DNA from: Drosophila miranda
Taxonomy: Eukaryota > Arthropoda > Insecta > Diptera > Drosophilidae
Direction: 5' to 3'
Assembly (NCBI RefSeq): GCF_003369915.1
Contig: NC_046675.1
Span: forward strand, 1,426,001 to 1,490,000
DNA: 64,000 bases
Shown piece after piece: positions 24,801 to 34,469 of this stretch (its first letter is position 1; every line of letters begins with the position of its first letter). A program made the translations under genes and the position numbers. The notes under the pieces are model-generated. The model was not told where the DNA came from and ran no database searches. It worked only from the letters and a program-made list of their open reading frames with translations.

Positions 24801-25800
24801 CTCCACCTCTGATGTCTTCAGCAACGAGGCCTTCATGAAGTCCCTGAACAGTGCCTGCGCCGCCAGCCTCATGGAGCAGGGGCTCAGCCTGAACAGTGAA
24901 CCAGGCCTGGACTCGCCCTGCTCCACGGCCAGCTCCCTTTCCTCGCTCACACCGCCGGCCACGCCGTACAGCGGCTCCTCCGCGAAGCCCACCGCAGGAG
25001 GCGTCTCCTTGAACAGCTCCAGCCTGCTGCTGCGGCAGCTGAGCGAGCCGAGCAGTAATGGTGGCAATACAGATTACGGGGTCCTGCTGGATGCTGGCCG
25101 GGAGTACATAGCCCTGGGCGACGTCAACTACGGCCAGCAGCAGCAGCAGCAGACGCAGGGGGCCCCTGAGATGGATTTCCTGGAGAACATCAACGGCTAT
25201 GCAGGCTATGCGGGCAATGGTCGGAGCGTAAATTATCCCGGCTATGCTTACACTCCCGCTGGAGGAGGAGCAGTGGGTCTCGGAGTGGGGGACTTCCAAG
25301 AGCAGCAGCAGCAGCCGCATCCACAGGCCACAACGAGCGTCAGCGCGTCACAGGCCAGTGGAGCCTTAAATTACAAGTCAGCCACTGACATCGATCCCAA
25401 GGAAATTGACCAGTATCTCATGGATCAAATGCTGCCCATGACGCACCATCACTCGCCGCCTTTGAACTCCTCCGCCTCGCTCTCCTCGGCCTGCTCCAGT
25501 GCCAGTGCCAGCTCCCAGGCGGTCGTCGAGTGTGCGGCCTACTATGAGCAGTTGGGCTACCTCCCTTCCGCCCAGAGTCAGAGCACGAACTTTGGCCCCC
25601 AGCACCATACAACATATGTTTCTGGGGCTCCACCACTCGCTCCGCATCCGCATCCACATCCCTCTGCCTTGAGTGTGCCTGCAACCGTAACGCAGCAGGA
25701 ACTGCAATCCCATTCGCATCCCCAGCAGCAGGAGCAGCACCAGCACCAGAACCCATCGCAGCATCATCTTTGGGGCACTTACACTTATGTCAATCCCTAA
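12893..25800 (+). CDS. Sox100B: SoxE HMG-box transcription factor
   Basis: Three coding exons: 12893-13092, 23521-23667 and 24471-25800, giving 558 residues. Donors are GTAAGT at both introns, acceptors TTCCAG and TCGCAG, and the phases match. Sox100B is the Drosophila SoxE (Sox8/9/10) factor, a nuclear DNA-bending regulator with roles in gonad and gut. Exon 1 carries the SoxE dimerisation region ([17 protein letters not shown]) just before the HMG box. The box, about residues 76-144, contains [12 protein letters not shown] and [12 protein letters not shown] and is split by the second intron after LWK. A basic RRKK follows. The long third exon encodes a Ser/Gln/His-rich activation region ending in [11 protein letters not shown] start at ATG 12893 because upstream in-frame codons are not ATG. 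The 10.4 kb first intron holds an antisense nested gene. Confidence 0.95.
19102..19125. repeat. CCAGT 5-bp tandem array
   Basis: About four to five perfect 5-bp units in the Sox100B first intron. A related CCAG tetranucleotide array lies at 19373-19395. Confidence 0.85.
19373..19395. repeat. CCAG tetranucleotide array
   Basis: Five or so CCAG units within a longer AGCCAG-rich stretch, in the Sox100B first intron. Confidence 0.85.
20808..21532 (-). CDS. Secreted DUF1091-family protein, nested in Sox100B intron 1
   Basis: Four coding exons on the minus strand: 21532-21473, 21415-21260, 21192-21025 and 20963-20808, all in phase 0, giving 179 residues. Donors are GTATGC, GTAAGT and GTAAGT; acceptors are TCCAG, TGTAG and ATCCAG. 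Residues 1-20 form a signal peptide ([20 protein letters not shown]). The mature part shows the DUF1091 pattern FTNIQC...[15 protein letters not shown]...[19 protein letters not shown]...HSCPYD with conserved cysteines, about the usual family length. DUF1091 proteins are a large, fast-evolving Drosophila family of small secreted proteins. Their function is mostly unknown; some relatives have been linked to chemosensory tissue and to the ML lipid-binding fold. There are potential N-glycosylation sites (NRS, NVS, NIT). It is complete, with no breaks. I know no gene name. Confidence 0.9.
21563..21595 (-). promoter_or_regulatory. TATA/Inr core promoter of the nested DUF1091 gene
   Basis: Minus-strand TATAAA at 21595-21590 is followed 32 bp downstream by GTCACAG, whose A near 21563 would be the start site. 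This leaves a leader of about 30 nt before the ATG at 21532. The spacing fits a focused TATA promoter. The Inr match is imperfect. Confidence 0.45.
22020..22053. repeat. 10-bp minisatellite (CCCGAGAACA)
   Basis: Three 10-bp units (third with one substitution) plus a partial unit, next to a short CA run, in the Sox100B first intron. Confidence 0.85.
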
Positions 25801-26240
25801 GATACTTCATTTGCACATTTGTTGTCCTGCGTTGGAGCGCTCCCCCTCATTAAGGGTCACTCGAATGGCTTTCGTTTATTGGTTTATTGTCTGTGCAATG
25901 TCTGTGTGTGCCTGTGTGTCTGTGTGTGTGTGTGTCAGTCTGTCTGTGTGAAGAGTATCTGTGTGCGTTGAGCTCGAGGGTCTTTTTGGGAAGATTTTGT
26001 GCAATTTAAGCTAATCGCTGCGATTTTCCTTTATGTCTGCATTCCCCTCATCAATATGCGACTCGGATGGGAATTTATTTTCTCAAATGAAATGCGAAAA
26101 CAAATGCAAGACAATTCCATAGCAAAATTACTTCAATTGCCTATCAAATATTCTTTTATTTCAAAGAAAATACCTCGAAACTGATGATGCTTGAATTCAT
26201 AGCTAAATGGAAGAAATACAATAAATGCAGATAGTTTTAG
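25801..26240 (+). other. Sox100B: Sox100B 3' UTR (approximate)
   Basis: Follows the Sox100B stop. It holds a (TG)n-rich stretch at about 25900-25950 and an AATAAA word at 26219-26224 that could be the poly(A) signal, with another AAATAAATAA near 26262-26270. The end is a guess. Confidence 0.4.
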
Positions 26241-28880
26241 CAAACTCTAAAAATTTAATTAAAATAAATAATACTAAGTGTATACGGAATTGTATGAAAA
26301 ATGTTTACAATTAAATACGAAAACGAAATATAATTAATTATCTGAAAACCACGGGTTTTTTTAATTAAACTAAAAAAAAGTAGAGAAAAGTACTTTCCCT
26401 TTCCAAAAAGGGGGTTTCAAAGAGCTTGCAGGAATGAGAGAAGAAAATAACAACAGCTAATGAAAATAATTTCAATTTCCATGATTTTTCTCGAAAACAA
26501 ACTTTTCTTCGGCAGGGATTGACATCACATTGGCGTGGCGTGGCCTGTGGCAGTTTCCCACACTGTGTATTCTCCATTTTTGTATCTGTTAGACACATCT
26601 CCATCTTTGGATACCCGTGTGAGCGGAGCGGAGTGGCACCTGTAACTGTTGTAAAACCGAAAACAAATTCCAACGAAATTAACACCCGCCTACCAAAACG
26701 AGTATTTGCAAAACCGAAACCAAGACAAAATGGAAAACATACTCATCCGCCGACTGGCGTTAGACGTTTTTTGTCGGTCTAAATTTCGTTATTTAGCACG
26801 GCATTTATTTTATTTATTTAAATTTGAGAGAGCCTAAGTTCAATTTGCGCCTGTAACAAGTTGTTGTTAATTGAAGCGCAAACAGGAAAGGAAAACAAAA
26901 GCACAGCAAAAAAAAAATAGAGAAAAATCAGAAAACCGAAAAACATTAGAAAACCAGAAAACCAAAAGCGTTGCCAAAATGGCCGGCAGCACAAAATGGC
27001 GGAGAGCAAACAGAAACAGAAATTTATTTATGTGTACACTGTACACGCATTAATTTCGAAAGTTGAACAACAACAACAACAACAAAAATTGCACACTGAG
27101 TAAAGTTTTGGTAAGTCAAATTAACACATTTACTGGGCTTCCCATAATTTATGCACAATATTTATTTACCGAGATTTTTTCGTCTTCTTTGCTCGCGAGT
27201 CGCCTTCTCCCTAATTATGCAAATTACTCTTGCCCGTTTGCCAGTCCGAGGATTGGGTCAGACTCTGATGCTGATGCTTTGCCTGAATTGATTATGACAG
27301 TCCGATTTAATTTGGACAGAAACGCTATGTTAAGAACCAGGAAACAGTTCGAGGATGAGGAGCTACTAATTATGCGAAGCAATCAATTTAATTCGATTTA
27401 TAAATTATTAATTAAAGGTTCATCCGCTCTCCTCGGAGTTCGTTTTACTAATAATATCGTTATAGATTTAATTTTGGTTTTAATTTCGTTTCGGCCAACT
27501 CGATAATTGTGCAAATAATGCTCAGGAGATTAGGTAAGTGATTTCTGCAGGCGCGTGGCGGTTGGGGGATCATCGAGGAGTCTCTGGACACGTGGCATAT
27601 CGGAGGAAGAGCGGAATGCAGTGAAGCACTAAATGCGAATGTCATTCCTCATTAATTTCAGAGGCGGACAGGCCTAAACAAATGCTATGGCTGCCAAGGG
27701 CAAGCCAGCAGCCTCTTTGTGTGGCTCTGGGGTTTCGTGGGCTGGTGGGTTTGTGTTGGTTTGTTTAAATGTTATTAAAACTAATGACGTTTGCAACAAA
27801 CTTTGCCGTTGCTCCTATCACATTGCTGGTCATGCAACGGGTCGTATGCGTAATGAAATTTTGTTGCCTTGTGCTCTCCGTGTAACTCAATTAATGGCCA
27901 CAGAGTCGAAGGGCCCAAACTTTGGCGATGCGGTCTCACTTTAAATTCACTTGGAACTTGTTCCCCTGCTGATCCGCTATTGCAGGGGGGGATTATCATT
28001 AGACCAGAGGAGGCTCAGCACCTGAACTCTTGTCCGAACTGGAATGGTATTCAAATGGAGCAGCACACGAGATCTGCCTAATGGTCGTTGAAAACTTTTG
28101 ACCCACAAATACAGAGAGAGGAAGTCCACAATTGGACTCCTCCTTGGAGGAGATGGAGGAGAGGCAGGCTTATTCTAATAAATGGAAGAGAAGCCTGAGA
28201 ATAATGGCAGCATTCCTGCTTCATGTTTTCTCCTGCAATTTGGCTTTAACGGCAGCAAAATGTGAAAATGTCAGGCACTCAAGCACAAGCCAAAACAGAA
28301 ACAAAAAGAAAAGAAAATAATAATGTGGAACCATTTGAATAAAATATAAGGCGAGAAAAGTTAAATGTGATGCTAAAGCCACAGTCTCACAGTCTGGCGG
28401 TGGCTGCTCTTACTTTGCCTCCGCACTCTTGAAAGTAAATTGAAATTTTGTTTCGTTTTTTAATACCCTCGCAGAGGGGATCACACTGAGGAAGACATAG
28501 GAGACGCTGACGGGGCATGTTTCACAGATGAAGTCATAGAAATTGGGATTTTGTGTAACGACGCACGTTATATGCTGAAACATAGAAATCGGAAAGAAAG
28601 CAGTCCAACACAATCCAAGCACTGCTTGAGCACACGGCTTTAATCCGCCCGCCCGAAAGTATGCAGATAAAATAAGGCAATGCTTACGCTAGCGAGTATA
28701 CAGTATATGTTCTCACCTCATATGGCCTTGACCGCAAAGCATTTTGCAATCGAAACTAATCAAAAGATTTATTAATACGCAGCCAACTTTAATAGCGATC
28801 ACACGATATGTTAGTGCCCTTCTAGCCTAAATACTACCGGCACTCGAGAAGAAAACGAAGAGAAATGCTGCTTATGTTGG
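26241..28880. other. Intergenic, Sox100B to serpin cluster
   Basis: No supportable gene is seen. AT-rich with A-runs near 26885-26930, a CAA repeat near 27066-27085, and a TE-end-like palindrome near 28460-28480. The part from about 28686 to 28880 is the 3' flank of serpin A and matches the 3' flank of serpin C (32551-32700). Confidence 0.6.
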
Positions 28881-28915
28881 CTTTTATTTCATGGACTTAA
28901 AGCTACATTGTACTG

Positions 28916-30286
28916 TTAATATGGTGAGGTAACATGACCCAAAAAAAAGATAGTCTGCTTGTCCTTGATGGCGAAAAAAAAGGGATGATCGACGATGAAC
29001 GGTTTTGTCGGCCGTTTAGCTACCAGGACTGACGAAAGCCAAGAAGTTGGACCTGCTATTTAAGGAAATCATTAATGTCCACGAGTCGTCACTGAGTTCG
29101 ACTTACCGCTTGCGGAAGCGTCAGCGGTTCCGTTCTCGTTCAAATCGAGGTAGGCCTTGTGAACCATATCGGAGATCTTTATGTCACGGCCCTTGGCAAG
29201 GCTACTAAAGTCGGCATTGGGACCGAACATGGTCTTTATACCCAGCTGAAAAAATTACCGGTCGGTTAGTGCTCAGCCGTCCAGCTGCTCGTCAATCGTA
29301 TAGTCACCTGCTCTAGGACAGGCTGCAGGGAGACATCAAACTCTAGTTTTAATTTGGGCATCTGCAGCCGCACGTGCTCCTCTCTCATTTGCGAACTTAT
29401 CTCGTTCAGGTCCAAAACACTTAGCTTCTCCTCGAGTTCATACAGTCCCAGCTCCTCTAAAGGCAAAATGATCAGGAACACAATGTCCGTTCCTTTGTAA
29501 CGCATTTCCAAAGCCGTGGCCTTCAGAGACGGCAACTCGGCGTACCTAAAAAACTCCCACTGAAACATGGTGTACGTTCCATGCTTTTGGCCATCCATGG
29601 ACACAAAGCTACGAACCTTTGTCTGAAATTGGTGGAAACCCTTTAGCCAACTGGCTTTGAAGTAGATCACATTGATCAGGATGGCGGCACTGTCCGAGCT
29701 GATGGATTTGTGAGAAGTGAAGAGGAAACTGAGTTGTTTATGGGTTTGCTCCCGCACCCAGGAATTGACTTCTTCGTTAATTTCTACACTCTCCGCGAAG
29801 TTCACATTCGCGGCGGATGCGTTAAAGTATTTACCAGCCAACTCTTGATAAGCCTGAATAAGCCTGTACCGCTCGGCCACGTAGATACGGTTGGCATAGC
29901 TGAACTGAGCGTCATCCCCATACTGTTTTTGTTCTTGGGTCAAACGATGAGCGAATCTTTGGGCCACGTCATTCTTGTCGGAACCTTCCAGTGAGAGGGC
30001 CCGCTTTAGCTCCTCTGCAGTGGTGCCTTCAGCGCCAAGGTATGCCAAGCCAAGGGCTGACCTAATTGACGGCGGCGAGAATACGATATACCGAACAGTG
30101 TCAGTCTTGTGCAGCACACTGAAAAGCTTTGAGGCAAACTTGGTGTCGGACTGGACCATCGTGAGAAGAGAGCCCAAGAGAAGCAAAAGTGAGAGCGCGG
30201 CCACGGATCCTGGGGAAAGACACGGAACAGACTAATAGTTACAGCAATGGCCAGAGCTATGCTCTTGAGTCTCACCTACCCGTCAT
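28916..30286 (-). CDS. Serpin A: diverged secreted serpin, P1 Ser
   Basis: Four coding exons: 30286-30280, 30209-29308, 29245-29107 and 29052-28916, giving 394 residues. The start must be the ATG in the 7-nt first exon (ATGACGG), because the exon 2 ATG of the paralogs is GTG here. A Leu-rich signal peptide comes first, then the serpin fold (IVFSPPSIRSALGLAYLG; FIVDHPFFFAI near the end). Serpins trap serine proteases by loop insertion. The loop hinge is ENGTADASAS, with Asp at P12 where inhibitory serpins carry small residues. Aligned P1-P1' is Ser356-Ser357. The breach region IYFKASWLKGF also departs from the canonical IYFKGKWEKPF seen in serpin C. I infer weak or no inhibition. A poly(A) signal AATAAA lies at 28888-28883. 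It is the 3'-most of three tandem copies; I know no gene name. Confidence 0.88.
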
Positions 30287-30298
30287 GATGGAGCTAAA

Positions 30299-30355
30299 TA
30301 AATTAGCCGAGTTCCGTGCCTTTCTTTTATACGCGAACAGATGTAATTTGATCGT
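30299..30355 (-). promoter_or_regulatory. Serpin A promoter (TATA, decayed Inr, shared upstream box)
   Basis: TATAAAAG runs 30331-30324. The Inr position, 32 bp downstream at about 30299, reads TTATTT where the paralogs have TCATTC. The box ACGATCAAATTACA (minus strand, 30355-30342) sits 11 bp upstream of TATA, exactly as in the other two copies. The predicted leader is only about 13 nt. Confidence 0.65.
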
Positions 30356-30812
30356 AATCTGTGACGAGAGGGGCTATTCTTATAGGGCCTTAGAATTGTA
30401 GATTGTAGTATAATTCTCTCGCAATCTGAATCTTTATTTTTAACACTTTGCAGAGGATAGTCTGATGCTGATCAAATATTTCCAACGCAGAGAACGAATC
30501 AATCCATAGTCTGTATTTTGTTTTTTTTTTGCTATCCATAGCATCTTTTAAAACTATCTTGCAGGAACTCCTCGCAGACTCCTCGCATTGTTGCATGCAT
30601 CATTATGCAACCGAAACCAATCAGCAAATCGACTTCCGTGTGCCCTTGACCGCGAAGGTGATACTTATTAGCAGGCCACGTTCAAAAGAACACATTGGGC
30701 CGAATAGCCAGCCAGAAAAATTAGGTTAGAGACTTAAAGTTGGAGTTTGCTGATTGTAAACAATAGCCGTTTGGTGTCTTTTATTTCATGGACTAATAGC
30801 TACATACATATT

Positions 30813-32204
30813 CTAATAATATGGACGGTTAACATGACCGAGAAAGAAGGTAGAATGCTCGTCCTTGATGGCGAACAAAAAGGGATGATCGACGATGAAG
30901 GGGTATGTCTTCCCATTAGGGAGTTTAACTGACTTTGCCATCACTTCCACATCTACCATTAGAATGAGGAAGTCACTAAAGTTATTAAATTTTTACTGGC
31001 TTAACTTACATGTGGAAGCAGCAGCAGTGGTTCCGTTCTCGTTCACATCTATGAAGGCCTTGTGCTTCACCTCGGAGATCACCATGTCCGCGCCCTCGAC
31101 AAGGCTACTAAAGTCTGCATTGGGATCGAACATGGTCTTTATACCCAGCTGAAAGAAAACCGATTGATATCGGTTAGTGCTTAGCCGACCAGCTGCCTCT
31201 TCATCGCATAGTCACCTGCTGTAGGACAGGCTTCAGGGAGACTTCAAACTCTATTTTAAATTTGGGCATTTGCAGCTGCACGTGCTCCCTTCTCATTTGC
31301 GAACTTATCTCGTTCAGGTCCAAAGCACTAAGCTTCTCCTCGAGTGCATACAGTCCCTGCTCCTCTAAAGGCAGAATGATCAGCAAAACAATGTCCGTTC
31401 CTTTGTACCGAATTTCCACTGCCGTGGCGTTTAGAGACGGCAACTCGGCGTATCTAAAAAACTCCCACAGAAACATAAAGTACGTCTTGACTTTTTTCCC
31501 ATCGCTGGACGCAAAGTCGTGCACCGCCGTCAAGGACTCAGAGAAAGCATGTTCCCATTGGGCTTTGAAGTAGATTGCATTAATCAGGATGGCGGCAGTG
31601 TCAGAGCTGAGGGAGTCGGCGCTGATGAGGTCTTTGATTTGGTCATGGGTCTTCGCCTCGACCCAGGAATTGATTTGCTGGGACACTTTCAATCTCTCTC
31701 CGAAGTTCACATTCTCGGCTGATGCGCGTAAGTACTTACCGGCCAACTCTTGATAGCCCTGAATAAGCCTGTACCGCTCGGCCACGTAGATACGGTTGGC
31801 ATAGCTTAACTGAGCGTCATCTTTAGACTGATTATCTTCTTGGACCAAAAGATGAGCGAATCTTTGGGCCACGTCATTCTTGTCGGATCCTTCTAGTGAG
31901 AGGGTCTGCTTTAGCTCCTCTGCAGTGGTGTCTTCAGCGCCTAGGTAGGCCAAAACAAGGGCTGTCCTGATTGACGATGGCGAGTATACGATATTCGGAC
32001 GACTCTTGTCCCTGACCAGCACTCTGAATAGCTTTAAGGCAAACTTGGTGTCGCCTGTGGATCTGTCGGCCTGGACCATCGAGAGAAGAGAGCCCAAGAG
32101 GAGCAAACATGAGAACCCCATGGATCCTGGGGAAAGACACAGAACAGAGGAATAGTTGGAGCTATTGCCAGAGCTACGTTGGTGTGTGACTGTGTCCTAC
32201 CCAT
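30813..32204 (-). CDS. Serpin B: secreted inhibitory-type serpin, P1 Lys
   Basis: Four coding exons: 32204-32201, 32126-31216, 31148-31010 and 30952-30813, giving 397 residues. The first exon contributes only ATGG, since the upstream ATG of its paralogs is GTG here. In exon 2 a signal peptide ([16 protein letters not shown]) precedes [19 protein letters not shown] and the serpin core. Exon 3 ends in the hinge [10 protein letters not shown], which is canonical for an inhibitory serpin. Exon 4 supplies the loop [17 protein letters not shown], then [11 protein letters not shown]. Counting from Glu342 as P17, P1 is Lys358 and P1' is Ser359, so a trypsin-like protease is the likely target; such proteases act in insect melanisation, Toll and clotting cascades. 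AATAAA lies at 30785-30780. Its 3' flank differs from that of A and C. Confidence 0.92.
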
Positions 32205-32219
32205 CACGATGGAGATGAA

Positions 32220-32276
32220 TGAATTAGCCGAGTTTAATGGCTTTCTTTTATACCCGTAGAATTGTAATTTGATCGT
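32220..32276 (-). promoter_or_regulatory. Serpin B promoter (TATA/Inr and shared upstream box)
   Basis: TATAAAAG at 32252-32245, a perfect Inr TCATTC at 32222-32217 with A+1 at 32220, and ACGATCAAATTACA at 32276-32263, 11 bp upstream of TATA. The leader is about 16 nt. Confidence 0.75.
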
Positions 32277-32739
32277 GTTCTGCGACGAGAGGGGTTTCAA
32301 GAATGCTTCAAATCTGTAAAATCTTCTAACTTTAATTCTCTCACAGTCTGAGTCTTAAGACGCCAAGATCTTTAGGGTTTTCTGAAAATGAGATAAGAGG
32401 ACGAGAGTTGCTCACGTCCTAGAAGTGACCTGTGTCCGCAGCTCGTTGAAGTCAAAGTTTGACGGTCCCACGAAGCAATCAAAACGCTATTTGGCCGTCT
32501 TCCCTGCCATGGTTTTGTCCATTCAGAAAAAAGTATCCTATCAAATCGTATGTTAGCGAGTATGCAGTATATGTCCTCACCACACATATTTCAATCGAAA
32601 CTAATCAGAAGATTATATTTATTAACACGCACCCATCTTTAACAGCGATCACTACCGATACTAGAAAAGAAACCAAATAGGAATGATGCTTATGTTGGCT
32701 TTTATTGCATGGAATAATAGCTACACACGTATTCTAGTA

Positions 32740-34122
32740 TTACGGACTGGTAACATGACCGAGAAAGAAGGTAGAATGCTCGTCCTTGATGGCGAACAAA
32801 AAGGGATGATCGACGATGAATGGTATGGTTGGCCCTAAGTGGGATGAATATGACGTAGCAACCACATCTGCGATCAAAGTAAGGTAATCACTAAAGTTAC
32901 TACAATCGTTGCTGCGATTGACTTACATGTGGAAGCAGCGGCCGTGGTTCCGTTCTCGTTTACATCCATGAAGGCCTTGTGCTTCACCTCGGAGATCTTT
33001 ATGTTACGGCCCTGGGAAAGGCTACTAAAGTCGGCATTGGGACCGAACATGGTCTTTATACCCAGCTGAAAGAATTACCGGACGGTTAGTGCTCAGCTGT
33101 CCAGCTGCTCGTCAATCGCATAGTCACCTGCTCTAGGACAGGCTGCAGGGAGACTTCAAACTCTAGTTTAAATTTGGGCATCTGCAGCTGCACGTGCGCC
33201 TCTCTCATTTGCGAACTTATCTCGTTCAGGTCCAAAACACTAATCTTCTCCTCGAGTGCATACAGTCCCTGCTCCTCTAAAGGCAGAATGATCAGCAAAA
33301 CAATGTCCGTTCCTTTGTAACGCATTTCCAAAGCCGTGGCCTTCAGGGAGGGCAACTCGGCGTGTCTAAAAAAATCCCACTGAAACATAAAGGACGTTTT
33401 GACTTTTTCTCCAAATCGCGACGCAAAGTCGTGCACCGCCGTCCTGGTCTCAGAGAAAGGTTTTTCCCATTTGCCTTTGAAGTAGATTGCATTAATCAGG
33501 ACGGCGACAGTGTCAGAGCTGAGGGAGTCGGGGCTGATGAGGTCTTTGATTTGGTCATGGGTCTTCGTCTCGACCCAGGAATTGATTTGCTGGGACACTT
33601 TCACGTTCTCTTCGAAGTTCACATTCTCGGCTGATGCGTTGAAGTATTTACCGGCCAACTCTTGATAGGCCTGAATAAGCCTGAACCGCTCGGCCACGTA
33701 GATACGATTGGCATAGCTGAACTGAGCGTCATCTTCAGACTGATTTTCTTCTTGGGCCAAAAGATGAGCGAATCGTTGGGCCACGTCATTCTTGTCGGAT
33801 CCTTCCAGTGAGAGGGTCTGCTTTAGCTCCTCTCCAGTGACTCCTTCGGCGCCTAGGTAGGCCAAAGCAAGGGCCGTCCTGATTGACGATGGCGAGAATA
33901 CGATATTCGGACTACTCTGGTCACTGGCCAGCGCTCTGAGCAGCTCTAATGCAAACTTGGTGTCGCCTGCGGATGTGTCGGTCTGGACTATCGTGAGAAG
34001 AGAGCCCAAGAGAAGCAAAAGTGACAGCGCGGTCATGCAGCCTGGGGAAAGACACAGAACAGAGGAATAGTTGGAGCTATGGCCAGAACTACGCTGGTGT
34101 GTATCTGTGTCCTACCCATCAT
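32740..34122 (-). CDS. Serpin C: secreted inhibitory-type serpin, P1 Tyr
   Basis: Four coding exons: 34122-34116, 34041-33128, 33065-32927 and 32867-32740, giving 395 residues. The first exon reads ATGATGG; a third in-frame ATG opens exon 2 at 34036, so the true start is ambiguous by a few residues. The signal peptide ([17 protein letters not shown]) is followed by [19 protein letters not shown], the canonical breach segment INAIYFKGKWEKPF, and the hinge [10 protein letters not shown]. The loop in exon 4 is YVVATSY-SSHLGPTI, two residues shorter than in serpins A and B, then [11 protein letters not shown] and a short tail ending TSP. With Glu344 as P17, P1 is Tyr360 and P1' is Ser361, which suggests a chymotrypsin-like target. 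AATAAA lies at 32706-32701. It is the least altered of the three copies. Confidence 0.92.
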
Positions 34123-34134
34123 GATGCAGATGAA

Positions 34135-34191
34135 TGATTTAGCCGAGTTTAATGCCTTTCTTTTATACCCGCAGAATTGTAATTTGATCGT
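34135..34191 (-). promoter_or_regulatory. Serpin C promoter (TATA/Inr and shared upstream box)
   Basis: TATAAAAG at 34167-34160, Inr TCATTC at 34137-34132 with A+1 at 34135, and ACGATCAAATTACA at 34191-34178. The geometry is the same as in serpins A and B. Confidence 0.75.
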
Positions 34192-34244
34192 GTTCTGTGA
34201 CGAGAGGGGCTTCAAGAATGCTTCAAATCTCTAAGATCTTCTAA

Positions 34245-34465
34245 CTATAATTCTCTCACAGTCTGATCCTTTATTTTGTACACTCTAGCACAGATCAATA
34301 TATAGATGTTAGATACTTCCAACGCAGAGAAGTAATCAATCCTGTCCTAGCCTGTTTGTTTGCTATCTCGTACATCTTTTAAAGCTACCTTGCGGAAGCT
34401 ATTTGCAGAGTCCTTGCATTGTTGCATGCAGCGTTATGCAACCGAAACTAATCAGAATCTTTACG
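34245..34465. promoter_or_regulatory. Serpin C distal 5' block, duplicated upstream of serpin A
   Basis: This block matches about 30410-30640 upstream of serpin A. Shared words include CTTCCAACGCAGAGAA or TTTCCAACGCAGAGAA, ACATCTTTTAAAGCTA or GCATCTTTTAAAACTA, CATTGTTGCATGCA and TTATGCAACCGAAAC. The TTGCATGCA and TTATGCAAC words look like bZIP/C/EBP or POU half-sites, which would suit immune or gut expression. The function is inferred. Confidence 0.4.
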
Positions 34466-34469
34466 CCGG

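Noticed and set aside
24448..25320. 290-codon minus-strand open frame
   Set aside because: It is antisense to Sox100B exon 3, whose GC-rich codons suppress stops on the other strand. No family signature is seen.
27063..27506. 147-codon plus-strand frame starting with an Asn run
   Set aside because: It opens at a TTG rather than an ATG, the Asn run comes from a CAA repeat, and nothing else is recognisable.
28410..28622. Possible fourth serpin remnant downstream of serpin A
   Set aside because: The matching block at 28686-28880 is explained as 3' flank shared by A and C. The 70-codon frame here has no serpin motif.
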